From assembly GCF_918797505.1 (NCBI RefSeq), contig NC_092800.1, positions 27,488,914 to 27,552,913 on the forward strand: DNA of 64,000 bases, read 5' to 3'. Made by a program: the position numbers and the translations under genes. Origin of the DNA: Bemisia tabaci (lineage: Eukaryota > Arthropoda > Insecta > Hemiptera > Aleyrodidae). Shown piece after piece: positions 37,701 to 52,000 of this stretch. How positions within the stretch are numbered: position 1 is the stretch's first letter; every line of letters starts with the position of its first letter. The notes below the pieces were generated by a model, which did not search any database, was not told where the DNA came from, and worked only from the letters and a program-made list of their open reading frames with translations.

Positions 37701-40021
37701 TCGAGTCAATTAGAGAGGTCGGACATGAAATTTTTGATCGAATCTGCAAATCTTGGTGTTAATTTCATCACATTTTACATTTAGAGGGGTGATTTCAGTA
37801 GAAAATTTCACGAGGAAACCGATGGACCTACTTTTAGAACCTCAAACTTTTGTATAAACGGAGTAATGAGCTTTTAAAGTTTCCAAATTTTGTGCGACCT
37901 CTCCTATCGACTCGATCCACCGTGCGCTAGAGGGACGACGAAATGGCCCTATTGATCCCACTTGCTTGAGTCGATCCATATCGAAGCTACACTGAAAAAA
38001 AAAATCCAGCCGTGGAAGCTGTACTTACGGGCTACATACCGTCCGGGTTCCGGGCTCAGAGTCTGAAAGTTCCGGGTGTATCACCCGGAGCAGTCGAAGC
38101 TACGGCTCCAACACCCGGAAGTTTCGGCCTCTGAGCCCGGAACAGATGGTATGTCTGTACTGCCGTGCTAAGGAAAAGCGCCGTATGAACATCCGAGAGT
38201 TGCCAAATTTCCCCTCCTTAAATATTAATTTTTGAGACAAATAATGAATATCTCTACTTGAAATCTTCCGATATACTTTAGACCACATTGCGAAGAAAAT
38301 TCTCTGGAAAATTGAACGGAAATTTTTCGCAAGTTTTCTTGAAAATTCGTATTGAACCGAGAGCAATTTTGCGGCGCACAAAGGTACATACGGTGTTCTT
38401 CCTTAGCACGGCAGTACATAGCGTCATTTTTTTTTTTTCAGTGTAGGTTTTCCAGTTTCTATGTGGACTTGGCTGATATCGTTCACTTCCGCAGTTCAAA
38501 ATCAACGAATCCCCGGGGGCGTTTGGGCTAGTCGAAGTCTAGCGTCCTGTCCCCGTGAAGGGTCATAAGTTTATGGGAACGATCAAGCTCTTTGACGAAC
38601 TGCAACGGCTGTCTACCCGGAGAGTGATACCGCGTTGAGTTTGGACAGAGCCGGAAGAAACAGTCGGTGAAGGATGACCCTTTCGCCGCGGAGTGTTCAA
38701 GTGTTGGATAACCGGTTTCACCTTTCCAATTGTTCCATGCTTCATCTTTGACCCGCAAGCTTGACCGACTCATTCGTCGCCTCCTCGTAATTCCCTTTGC
38801 TGACCTTATAACCTACGTTGCCGTCACACGGCTAGTTTTTCTTTCTCCTTTTTTTTTGGAAATTCTGAAAGTTAAGGTAGGTCTTCAACTTTCGCACAAT
38901 GTATTCTGGGTACGATCGATGGATCCCAAATTTTGACCATTAGGTGGAGTATTTTGGAAAAATCAAAATTTTCGTCTACAGATAATCATTGAAGAATGTT
39001 CGTGACGAAAATCACCCTCCAAAATCTCAAAACAGTGTCAAAAGCACTGTTTCCCTTTTTTTTTTTTACTAGAAAAAAGTCTTATACTTTACATTAGACA
39101 TACTTTACATTACCTCATACCTCATACTTTACATACTCATACATAGGCTTTTTTTTACTAAAGAAAAGCCTCATAGCCTTTAGCATTAGCATTAGCATTA
39201 GCATTACCTACACCAATTATCATGTTAAAATGTCAGAACTGACAACGTCGTGGCGGAATCCCGTCGGACAGTTCAATCAAAATGGCCCTGCGCCTGCAGT
39301 TGTAGCGTAAACTGTTCTTAAGGTCTCTCTTTCCACGGTCAAAGTCACTGCCAAGTGATCAAGGCTCCCATGACCAATTTAAGTTTTAATTTTTAGCCTT
39401 TTGACCCACGAACGCTTCTCGGTTTTAGCAGAGAAGACAAAACAAAGTTGCTCGGTTGCACCTAAAATCTTCAATTTTCAATGAATGTGATACAGAAAAA
39501 TGGACCTGGGAACTTCAAACCGGCATGGTTGCAGTTTGGTTTGAAATTTTCTGGTCATTTTTTATAAATTTTGAATTTTTGTGGATCGACGCACAGTCAA
39601 TTAGAGAGGTCCGAAAAAATTTGGAAACTTTAAACGCTTATAACTCCGTTTATACGAAACTTCGAGGCTCTGAAAGTAGTTTCATTGGTTTCATCGTGAA
39701 ATTTTTTCTCAAAGCACCCCTCAAAATTCAAAATGTGACGAATTATACATCGAAATTTGCAGTGTTAGTTAACAATTTCATGTCCGACCTCTCTAATTGA
39801 CTCGATCCACTGTGTGACAACTCTTATTCCGCGGACGGTCACATATCGTCGTTTCCGACATTCCGACAATTTGCGAGGCAAAATTCGGCAACATTGAAAT
39901 TTAGTTACGCTCTTTCGTAAGGATCTCGACGATATGCATAAATACAGAAAACGCCACTGGAATTCGTCCTAAAAGTTCTTTTGATACAAGCAATAAAAAC
40001 AAAACAAAGGAAAACAGAAAA

Positions 40022-40073
<52 letters not shown>

Positions 40074-43000
40074 TGTGCAACAGTTACATTTGTCAGCATC
40101 GAGATTTAGTTACGTTCTTTCGTAAAGAGCTCGACGATTTGTAGAAACCACCACAGGAACTCGTCCCAATTAATAGACAGCCACAAAAGCGGAGCTGGTC
40201 CAATAAGGCGCGGGATTTATCGATGCTCTGTAATGAAGCCCGAAATACTACGTCGCAGCGTGGCGCGGATCCCGCCGGAATCAAAGATGAAATGAAACGA
40301 AACGAAACGAAATGAAATGAAATGGTAATTGGGAGCCGTCGTATTATTTTCCTCGGACTCAACGAGCTGCTCAGAGGTTAAGGTCACTGTTTTGTGAGAC
40401 CCCGAAATTGATTGATATTCAGACGCGATGAGACGGACGCGACGCTCGTGCACAGCGCCGCGCCACGCAGTGGATCGAGTCGATGGGAGAGGTCGGAAAT
40501 TATTCAAAAACTTTGAAAACGTATATCTTCATTCATATGAAATGTTGATGTTTTAAAAGTAGTTTCTTTGGTTTTCTCGTAAAATTTTCTCTAAAAAGCA
40601 CCCCTTGAAATTGAAATTGTGACGAGATAAACGTAAAATTTTACAATGTTTGTCAAAAAGTTAACGTCCGATTTGTTTTAAAGACTCGTTCCACTGTGCG
40701 CCACGCAAACCCCACCGGCCGGCACGTAACTATCTCGCGTAGTGTCCGGTCTGAGAGAAGCTGCATCTGCAACCCACAATGAAAATGACGTCATTTTATG
40801 ACCTGAGATGTACTTGTACATTGGACAACCTGGTGGATTTAGGGTCATTATCATAGTCGTTCCTTATTTAGCTCCTATCGGCAAAGAGGCGGTATACGGT
40901 TCCCAGTGTGATCTAGGAAGGATTGAGGAGATTCCTCTTACCGTTATCAGTGGCAAGGCCATGGGCGCAAGAAGCCCCCCCCCCCCCTCCAGAAATTCTG
41001 GATGGTGGGAAATGACCCTCGTTGAAAATGATTATCTCTCTTAATGTAGAGACTAAATTGTCCCAATACAGTCGTTTAGAAATTTGATTAAATTTGCAAT
41101 TCTGTATCTCAACGGTTGCATTTCATGATTTTGAGTCTACCTCATCCACAATCGTCTCAAATTTATTCGAACAGTCCAGACAAAGTTATAACTGTTGAGC
41201 CTAGCTCCTCGTCGGTTTTCTGAATTTTGAGAGACACGAGCAAAATTCAGAGCACCATTCAACCACGTTCCGATTCAGCTCCTTATATTCTGCATGAGAT
41301 TCCGGCGTAACTAAGCAGGGTCTATGGTATAAAATGCTTATGAATGAGGGGCCTATAGATCTAATAACACTGGAAATTGTGAAGAACATTCGGGAGGAAC
41401 CTTTGAACCCTTACTTGAGTTTTGACCACGCCTTTGGGTTTTTTTCCATCCGTTCACTCGCAAGAAGAATTAAATTACATTTTGCAACAAGGAACCACTA
41501 TTTCTGGCACATTTTAGAAACAACATACGTGCCATTGGTTTCCCCATGCAGATACGTGTTTCTATAGGAGAGCCAGAAATTGTGGTTCCTCATTGCAAAA
41601 TGTAATCCAATTTGTCCACAGGTGACCAGAGCAATATCGACGCGCTTCATCGATTATCCAATGCAATATCAAGAGTCGAAGAGTGAAACCGGTTGACAAT
41701 TCCGCCTCTCAAAAATCACTTATCTGCATAGGGATTTCAGTCGAGTTGAGTGGTTTTCGTTTGTTGCACGGCTTTCTTGCCAGGCCCACGCAGCCCGGGC
41801 CAAAACAGAGTAAATACATCTTTAATTACTCCGTTTGATGCAATTTTAATCGAGTTTCTGTGAAACCACACGGGGTCCGTTTGCGACACCATCGCCCTAA
41901 CCTCAAAAAAATTCACGCGCCTCACTTTCACGCGAGTCGTGTGTCGTGCTTTGCGATGAGTCGATCGACCTGGCATTTAAACCTATGGAAAATGATCGAT
42001 CATCAAGGTATAACTTAAAACTCGATTCTTTAACATAGCTTTAAATGATAATATATCGATAATCGACGATACCGCTGTTTCACACGTACGTGACGAGTGA
42101 CTGACCGTCGGCATCGGTTAATGGCATTTTAATCACGTTTCTTCAGGGCTGAGTAAATTCGCTCAGTTCGACGCTTGATTTGAGAGCGTTTGCCCGTCGA
42201 GAGAAAAAACGAAGTTTATGTTTGTTTCGGATTCGGCGTGAGACGTAAGAATTGCATAACGAAGCTCCGAAAATATTTAATTACATACTTGGTAAACGTA
42301 CCTTAAGGCGGTGTTTTCACATCGGTATTTTGCATGGAGCTGCATTGGATCGCATTTGACCGAGGAAACTAGCTCAATTAGTCTCGTAAAAATCGTATAT
42401 CCTCATCCTTAGCTGAAAATAAATGTCTGAAGTAGCGAATAGTTTTTGTTTTTCTACCAAATAATTATAAATTTAAAAGGAAAACGAACTCATGTATTTT
42501 AACTCCGAGCATTAATTTTGGTACCTTTTAAAGCGAAAAATTCGCACAATTGTGAAAATAGTGCAATTGAGCTAATTCCTCTATGTAAATGCCATCCAAC
42601 CAATTTCAGTCAGGGAACAGCTCATCGTGAAATTCTGTATATAACAGTTACTGCCTTTGCTGATACATCAAGGGAAAATCGATGTAACTTTCTTTTCCTA
42701 TCTTCAATTTAACAATGTCGGTGCATTAAGAACTCTTAAAACTGAATTAAAACCAATATTTAACTTGGATTTTAAATTCTAATTGTTTCACCCTCCTCCT
42801 CAATTACGTCAGGTTCCGTTTGGGACTACTAAGAGTAGATTAATTTTTTGGCTTTGCCTTCGTATGTTTCAAGAATTGAAATGGAAAATCAAGATTAAAA
42901 GTCGGCAATGTACCTATAACAACTGCATATTACTGCCTAAATCGGAAGGAGAAAAGTAATCTAAATTTTTTAATTTCCTATCTTGTAGGTAAAAAAGTTG

Positions 43001-46000
43001 ACTGAAATTTTCGGTTTCATTCCAACCTTTACCATTTCCTCCATCTAACTGTTTCAATGGAGAACGGCCTAGGCCAAGATAAGACAGCTCAAATGTAACC
43101 CTTATTTATATTTATAATGGTCATGATTTTTTGCACCACGATTTTCTTAGCTCGGAAATATGTCTGTCTGGTTAAACATCGCAATTTTGAAAATTTTATG
43201 ATTGACACACACCGGACAATGGTATGGCAAGAATGATGTCCGACTTGAAATGAGATGTCAACGTGTGCTCAAGAGAGAATTTTCCTCATCCGAAGAATTT
43301 GAAACGCGCTCCGACGAAAATATGTTCAATAAGTTGAGATCTTATTCAATTTCATGCAGAGGGCCCAAGTCAACCCTGAGAGCTGTCGCAGTCACGTACC
43401 TAAGTGCATGTATAAGCTATGCTGCGCATAAGTTTTCAACTCATTTTTTCAACGTGTTGAATAATATTGGAGTGCGTAATGATACATTAAAATAATTTGG
43501 ACGTATTTCTATCAAATGGAACTATGTGCATTATGACGTGAGCCCTGTTATGCACATATTTTTATGAGTTTCAGGGCTCATGTCTTAATGCACATAGTTT
43601 CGTTTGATAGAAATTAGTCTAGTTTTTAATACAAACAAAACTAAAAAGTGAGGATTGAAGTGTCAAGAACGGATTTTCTAAGCTATAATGTATAATTATA
43701 TACTGTAATTATAGCACTATAATTATAGTGCTTTTTTATTATAAACAGCTGTCCCTAGGGTGCAGGAGATTTTCCGGCCTACGCAGTTTTGAGCAACAAG
43801 GGATTCAGCTATGCACATGGCATTGTGCTTTCGCGGTAATTTTCATCAAAAAATAGAGCGCTCGCAGTAATTTTCTCAAAACTTATTAATTTAGCATTAA
43901 TTTATTAAAAATGTAACGCTTTTGCAGTCACTGTTTTAAAGAAAAATTCAACATCAAAGAAATAATTTTCTAAAAAATTCAATTACTTCACACTAATTTT
44001 GTGAAAATCACGCGTATGCACTAATTTTTACAAAATATCAACATCCTTGTCATAAGTTTCTGTAAAAATCAGTGCAATAAGCGTTCTTTCTCCTGAATGA
44101 AACCGATTTTCTTTTCCTATAACTGAACGTTTGGTTCAAGTAACCGAATTTACTTAATCAGTTCTTAACCTCATAAGTTCAATTATACGAACCGAACGCT
44201 CGGTTACTCGAATCGAAAGTTGGGTTTGACAAACCGAATAGTTACTGTGATGTACAGCACAATGTCCTCCTTCATTTTGTGCCTATGCAATTTTATCCTA
44301 TTGGAAGTCAAAATATTTTAATATGAGGTTCTTCGCCCTATTCCAACTTTTCTGCATGTGCGTTTAAGTCTCCGAGTCAGCCGAAAAGAGTTCACGTTCT
44401 CCTTCATTTTTTGGATATGCAATTTTACCTGACTGGACGTCGGAATAGTTGCATCGCATGTTTCGCCCCTTCCAACTTTTCTATCCTTTCGTTAAAGTTT
44501 CTGAGTCATCCGAAAAGTGTTCACGTTCTCCTTCATTTTATGGGTGTGCAATTTTACCTGATTGGACGTCGGAATAGTTGCATCGCATGTTTTGTCTCAG
44601 CATCCAACTTTTCTACCCTTGCGTTAAAGTCTCCGAGTCGGCCGAAAAAGAGTTCACGTTCTCCTTCAATTTGCGGGTATACAATTTTATCTTTGAAAAT
44701 CTACGTCCATTTTAACCTCCGTAAAGTAACGTTGACCCTCGTGGTGGATGATGAGCATCGGGTGACATCATGAGCCAAAGAAGTTCCCCAAACTTCGGCT
44801 TGTTTGCAAAAAGAAGCTGCCAACACGTTGTTAAACATGGGTGCGTGACTTTGCATCCACCCTTATCTAACCTAACCTAACCTAACCCAACCTACTAACC
44901 TAACCTAATCTAACGGCCAGGTGGCACTGGGAAAAAAAAGAGCACATTGGATCTAGAGTCCAGACTTTTGAAAACATTGACAAGAAAGAATACTCTTGAT
45001 TCAATCAGATATTTGCTTGAATCAAAAGAAAATCCGCTCAAATTAAGAGGCTCGGTTCTTGATTGAAGCAAAAATCTGATTGAATCAAGAGTATTTTTTC
45101 TTGTCGATGTTTTTAATAGCCTGGACTCTAGATCCAATGTGTTTTTTTTCCAGTATAGGTAAGTCAACAGTTCAATGTTGAAGTCCCGAAAGCAAAAATT
45201 TCCACCATAACCGAGATACGGTCTCTTGTCTCGGTTTCCCCTCTCGCCAGCAGCGTTCATTCTGGCAACAGCGGGCGCAGATTTGTGTTTTAATTTTTTG
45301 CACCTGACGCTGTTATTAGTGAGGTCACCGGCGGGGCGAGCGGGGGCCCGCGAGGACAGAGAAAGCCGCGGCGTGTCCCCCCCCCCCCCCGCCCCGCCCC
45401 CTGCGGATCCACAGGTGATCAGACATCATCTCGCCGCGACGACGCGTGCACAGTGGATCGAGTCAATTCGAGAGGTCGGACATGAAATTTTCGACTAAAT
45501 CTGCCAATTTTGATGTTTATTTTGTCACATTTCAAATTTTATGAGGTGCTACCAGAGGAAAATTTCACGAGAAAACCAATGGAACCACTTTCAGATCCTC
45601 AAAGTTTCATAGAAACGGAGTTATAAGCGTTTAAAGTTTCCAAATTTTGTCCGACCTCACCTATTGACTCGATCCACCGTGCGACGGTAGACTAATGCGA
45701 CCACTTAAGACGGAGCGGGATCGCTGATTTATACGGCCCACGCCCACCGCCGGCACCCGTCGGGCCGTCACCCGCCGCATTCGGGCGGTCCCCGCCGCCG
45801 CCCAATTACGGGGGCGCGAAACGGAAATGCCCTTGCCGTCGTCGGCGCCGCCGCATCCCTTCCGAGCGCCGGCCCTGCGACCCCCGAAACGAGACGAGTT
45901 CTTCCGGTTTTAGAAGTGAGCCTCTTGCGCGGTACGTTTGTCCCGCTAGCGTGACAGTCGATTGTTGGTTCCGTTCCATCGAATGACATGGGACTGATTT

Positions 46001-49000
46001 TTGGCGATTGCTATCGAAGGTATAAACTGGTACACTGGAAGAAAAACACATTGGATCTAGAGTCCAGACTCTTAAAAACATCGACAAGAAAAAATGCTCT
46101 TGATTCAATCGGATTTTTGCTTAAATCAAGAACCAAGCCTCTTAATTTGAGCGGATTTCCTTTTGATTTAGGCTTAAATCTGATCAAATCAAGAGTCCTT
46201 TTTCTTGTCAATGTTTTCAAGAGTCTGGACTCTAGATCCAATGTGTTTTTTTTCCAGTGCTTGAAAGTGAAATGTGATGAAATAAACATCAAAATGTGCA
46301 GTTTTAGTCAAAAATTGCATGTCGGACCTCTCTAATTGACTTGATCTACTGTGCGGCGGCGGGATTACGCGATTACGCTGCTAACCAGAGTCATTTGTTT
46401 TGCCTCGGTTTTCTCGAGTTTTGGAGGTTTGGAAAAACAATTTGGAAACTGTTAAGGCTCATAACTCCGTTCATACAAATTTTTGAGATTTTAGAGTGGT
46501 TTCATTGGTTTTCTCTTGAAAATTTCTTCAAGGAGCACCCCTTAAAATTTAAAATGTGACGAAATAAACATCAAAATTCACAATTTTTGTAAAATATTTC
46601 ATGTACGACTTCTTCTATTGACTCGATCCACTGTGCTTCGAGGACCTTCCGACAAAGAGCATACATCCATGTTCAGATGTATTTTCAGAGTTGTGCAATG
46701 CATGTTGGGTACGATCGATTATTTCAAATTTTAACTGTCAGTTGAATTATTTTGGGAAAAGCGAAATTTCAGTGTGTACATAAATCATCAACGAATTTTT
46801 GTGCCTAAAATCATCTTACCTAGTCTAAAAAAAAAAGTCATACGTACTCTTCTCAATCAACAATCGATATTGTTTACCTACCGAGATCGGTCGCAAAATG
46901 GCAACCGTATACTTTTGACTTTATTTTAAGATTTTGGATGATGATTTTTGGCACAAAAATGCACAAATGATTGATCTACAAATTAAAATTTCCATTCGCC
47001 TCAAATAAATCCGTCAAACGGTTTTCGGTAAATTTCCTCAAAGAGAATAAATAAATAAAACGCAATCGGAAATTTAGAAACGTTGGATGGAAATATTTTA
47101 TTTTGCATTTTTGCCAAACGTCAAGCTGATCGTTATGGCATCTTTCATCTTCGAAACTGTCAATGAAAAGTTACTTTTGAATTATGTGACTCCTTAGATG
47201 GGTAAAAATGCGTTTTACTCTAAGAAAAAAAAAATCGGAAATTCTCTGATGCATGGGAATCGCTTTGAAAGGATTATATCTTCACTGGAGATCTTCTACG
47301 GGAATTCAATACCTAATAGCACGGAATTAAGCGAAGGGAAAAAAAGAAAAACCAAGAATGGTTTGATACTGGCAATCACATACATGATTTGCAAGATGCA
47401 AGTGAGAATCTATGGTTTCACGGAGGAAAATAAATCAGAGGAAAACATTATCCAATATAGGAGGTCTGTCACATGGAATCGAAGGTCTCCATCCCATATT
47501 TAATAAAATGTCCATCATGTTGCCGCATTCAGCGTATGAATTTACCTCATGCACATTGCGGATGCGGCAAAATGGGCATAATTAAACGAGGAATGGCAAC
47601 CTTGCGCGCAACTATCCTAAAGCGGTGCAGTGAACCGATTATAAACTTGCTTTGCCCTGCTTTGACGCCCAAGTCATTAACATAATTTGTCATTGATCAT
47701 TGTAAATTGCAATTTTATTATAACCGTTTGCCTTGTATGGGTGGAGTACGTCCAGTTCTTGTCTTCCCCAGTGCCTGTTCCCGATGTGATTATTCCCAAA
47801 CATTTCGTGTTTTGATGCTCACGGTGCTTTAAAAATTAACGTTGAACTCCTTGCTTTTCAAAAATATGACCGTTTTTACGGCTTCCAATGCTTAGAATAC
47901 TAGGCCTATGTGTCATATGTCATATGCCCTTCTATCAGCTCGCGGTTCAAGTGAGGGAATTCAGAATGTTTAATAGTAAGTATTTTGATAAAATCTGAAC
48001 CTTTTCATTAGTATCGGAAATAACGGAGCGCTCTTTCAACTCAAAACAACGCAGAGAACAATGGAGGAATGTGAGAAGTTGGGTTCGGACCCTACATGCA
48101 ACTATTTTAACTCTGCGGTAGGCCGGATTGCATATGCTCGAATTTGCGGGCGAAATCTGAGATCTGACCCACGCGCACTCGCGATGCGCGGTTCTCACAA
48201 TACTGCTCTACTAAGGAAGAACGCCGTATGAACCTTCAAGCGTTGCCAAGTTGCCTTTCATAAAACACGCGAATCTCCTGGTAAACGAATGATTATTTTT
48301 CTTCCAATTTTTTAGATAATTTTCCTCGCAATTCTACTGAAAAGTATTGAAACTTTCAAGAGTAAATATGCATAATTGTCCTAAGAAATGAAAATTTTAT
48401 CAAAGGAAAAATTGGCAACTCTCGAATATTCATACGGCGTTCTTCCTTAGCACGGCAGTGCATCGCTGTATCGTTTCTTCGTCTCGCAAGAAATGGTGCC
48501 TTCATGATAAGCGCTGGGTAAACTGAATAGCAAAATGCATTTGCGGGCAATCCCCTCAGCTAAACGAGCGAAAAATTTGGATTTCGGAACGAAACTTGGT
48601 TTTCCATTCCGATCTTGCGGGTTCTCCAACCGAATTTTCGTTTGATCGAACCGAACATTCGGTTTAAGAAGTTGCACTGGCCGATTGGACTGAACTTCTT
48701 GGAGGAGTTCGATCACACAACTCAAGGGTTCAATCCAATAAACCTAGAGTCAGCTTCGACGAGCCGAACAGTGCGAGCAGTATGGAATACCAAAGATTCG
48801 GCGCATACTTTTTCGGTGTAATACACAGTGGTGTGGTGTGTTTTGCGATATATCGATTGATCTGCCATTTAATCCCATGTAAAAGGATCGATGAACAAGG
48901 TGGTCTCAGCGAACACCTTATTCATTGATTATTTACCACAGCTTCAAATGGGGAAATATCGATACTCTGTCTTTCACGTCACGCCATACGCCGCGCCGCG

Positions 49001-52000
49001 CCACTGGTAATACATCGATCTTTGACCTAACGTCGCGCAGTGGAACGAGGTAATAGAAGAAGTCGAACTTGTGAGTTTTGGCTAAAATTTCCAATTTTGA
49101 TGTTTATTTCGTCTCAAATTCTATTTCAAGGAGTGTTCCTGAAGGGAAATTTCACAAAAAACCATATGCAACCATTTTCGAACTTTTTTATCTCATATTT
49201 TCGCAAATATAAGCTTTCAAAGTTTCCAGATTTTTTCCGACTCCTCCTATCGATTGGTCTACTCTGCCGTGTTAAGGAAAAACGCCGTATGAGCCCTCAG
49301 GCGTTGCCAAATTTCCTTTAGTAAATCACGAATTTTTGATAAAATTTGTAGATATTTTTCCTTCAATTTTTCTGATAATTTTGTTCGTAATTTCACCTTA
49401 AGTTCCTGAAAATTTCAAGGAAAAATATCCACAGTTTTCTTCAAAAACGACAATTTCATTGAAGGTAATTTGGTAACTCTTGAATGTACATACGGCGCTT
49501 TTCTTTAGCCGGCAGTACTGTGCGTCGTGCTGCCACAAGTTTCTACAAGCAACCGACAGGACTTCGCTTACCTTCACTCAAAAGTCTCGCTCAGTGGCGT
49601 GGCGTGCTTTGCGATATATCGATTGATACGCCACTCAAACTTATGAGAAAAGATCGATTATTAGGGTGTTCGCAGCGAGCACCTTGGTGATCGATTCTTT
49701 ACCATAGCTTCAAATGGCGAGATATCGATAATCGATCATTCACGCCACGCCACTGGTCACGCTGGTCCGCTCACTGTACTTTTTTTGCTGTAAACCTGTT
49801 CATATGCACCAGGCCGTTCATTTAGTGTCATCTAAATGAGACAAGCTCCTCGGAAACCAGATCCACGTGTGGCGAACAATCACGCCGCAAATGGTAATTT
49901 CGCCCGTCGAATTTCGGGAAGGACCCGGTGGAAAGACAGAGAGTGGCAAAGATGAATAATGCATGATCATATTGTGATCGATTTGCACGTGCGATTGTTC
50001 TTACCCCCGGCGCTGTTCTGCCGTGCTAAGGAAAAACGCCGTATGAACCCTCAGGCGTTGCCAAACTTTCTTCAAAAAAACACGAATTCCCTGCACTGGA
50101 AAAAAAACACATTGGATCCAGACTGGGATCCACTGGGATTTGGAGTCCAGACTCTAATCGACAAGAAAAAATACTCTTGATTCAATCGGATTTTTGCTTA
50201 AATCAAGAACCAAGCCTCTTAATTTGAGCGGATTTTTTTTTGATTTAAGCAAAAATCTGATTGAATCATGATTATTTTTTCTTGTCAATGTTTTCAAGAG
50301 TCTGGACTTTAGATTCAATGTGGTTTTTTTCCAGTGTGGTTAAATTATGAATATTTTTCTTCCAATTTTTCAGAGAATATTATTTGTATTTTGATCTGAA
50401 GTCCCGGAAAATTTCGGGAAATTTTCATTTTATCGGAGAAAATTTGGCAATTCTCGAACGTTCATACGGCGTTTCTCCTTAGCCCAGCAAAATAAAAAAG
50501 TGGGGTGCACATTTTCCGAGCAAACTGGCGTCTAATCGTCTAATCCTCGTTTCTCCTTGTAAAAATTCGATGTTGTTTACCGCACCCGTCAATCTAGTCT
50601 GCTACGATCCTGATTTTCCACTTTGCATTTGTTTTTCCCCCACTTTTTGCGCATCGACGAGAAAAACAATGTCCTCTGTTTTCCACTGGCTCAAAACGTC
50701 AGATTTAAGGATGAATTACGGGTCCGAGGAACTGGGAGCCAGGTGTTACACGCCAAGGTTAAAGCGCCGGTCGAAAAAAATTGCCATTAGAGCATTTTTC
50801 GGCAACTAATAAGTTTAACCGCAAAACTTATCATCCATTTAGCGTGCATCACACCAAGACAGTTCCTTCTTCATCGCGTGTAATGATGTAATAATGCTCC
50901 TCCCACGATTGAACCATAATATGGGTGGATCCAGAAAGGCAGGAGGCATGCTTCTTCAGAATGCTTTCTTCAACAGGAGGAAATTTACAACTACCTCTAT
51001 TGAATTTAAAAAACTTCCAACCAATTTTTGTTCTCGAACATGACTTGATGCATTTTTGTCCAACTCTGTAAAAATTCTTTCCCTGCACTGAAAAGAAAAA
51101 TACGGTCCGTTTTACCATACTCAAACACAGTGATCCGATTATGGTATTAAACACCAGACTCTATGGTAGCATTTACCATACTATGGCAAGTATCACCAGA
51201 GTTCTGGTGAATACTACTATTACTCTGGTTATTTCCACTACACAGTATGACTATGTAAAAAATCAAGTGGACTTATACTGCCCTGCTAAGGAAGAACGCC
51301 GTATGAACATTCGAGAGTTGTCAAATTTCTCCAGATAAAACATTGGTTCATGAATTGAATAATTATCGGAGAGGATATAACAAAATGATTTAATCTGCTA
51401 AAATAAATGAGTTTAAATGGGAAATGCCGCTAGATGACGTCACTAAGCGGTGCATTTTCTCACTTTTAAATATATTTTTATACTATTTCCCATATCAGAA
51501 AAAAAATTATAAAAAATACCGTGAAATCACTTCTTTAAGCACTTGTAAATGAGGCAATAAAAAAGTTGCATGCAAATTCTCCATTGCGAACAAAATTATG
51601 TGAAAATTTTGAAGGAAAACGTTCGCAATGTTCCAAGAAAAATCGGTTTCTATTGCGAAGTAGATCTGGGAACGTCTAGGCTCATACGGTGTTTTTCCTT
51701 AGCACGGCAGTTTAGTAGATGTTACCATATTTTTTTCAGTGTCTCGAACCGTTCCCGGACATCCGGCGTCGAACACTTCGGCAGGGGAGTCGTGGTTAAA
51801 GGCCGTAATGCGCGACCGCGGGCTCTCACGAGAACAGTTTAATGAGCCCAAATTTTTCGGGGACCTTGAAATTTTTTTCTCTCTCTCTAGCTCCTTTTCC
51901 GCGGAGTGGTGGCGCTCGCCTTCCTTGCGTAACACCTTTCATGACCAACTTTCTCTCAGCGAGCTCATCATCCACTCGGATCTTCTTCGTCTGTTTCCGT

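Larger units (their letters stand above)
51086..51741. mobile_element. MITE family H, outermost of a three-deep nest
   Basis: CACTGAAAAGAAAAATACGG start and TTACCATATTTTTTTCAGTG end. The interior has TTTACCATACT and TATGGTA blocks. Family A occupies 51276-51711. Confidence 0.8.

Noticed and set aside
39905..40099. Poly-Phe minus-strand frame
   Set aside because: Translation of an A tract.
44411..44773. 120-codon frame with repeated peptide
   Set aside because: It arises from the 130-bp tandem repeat and has no splice context.
45988..46335. 115-codon frame and its antisense partner
   Set aside because: Both lie in the self-complementary family B copy and a family I fragment.
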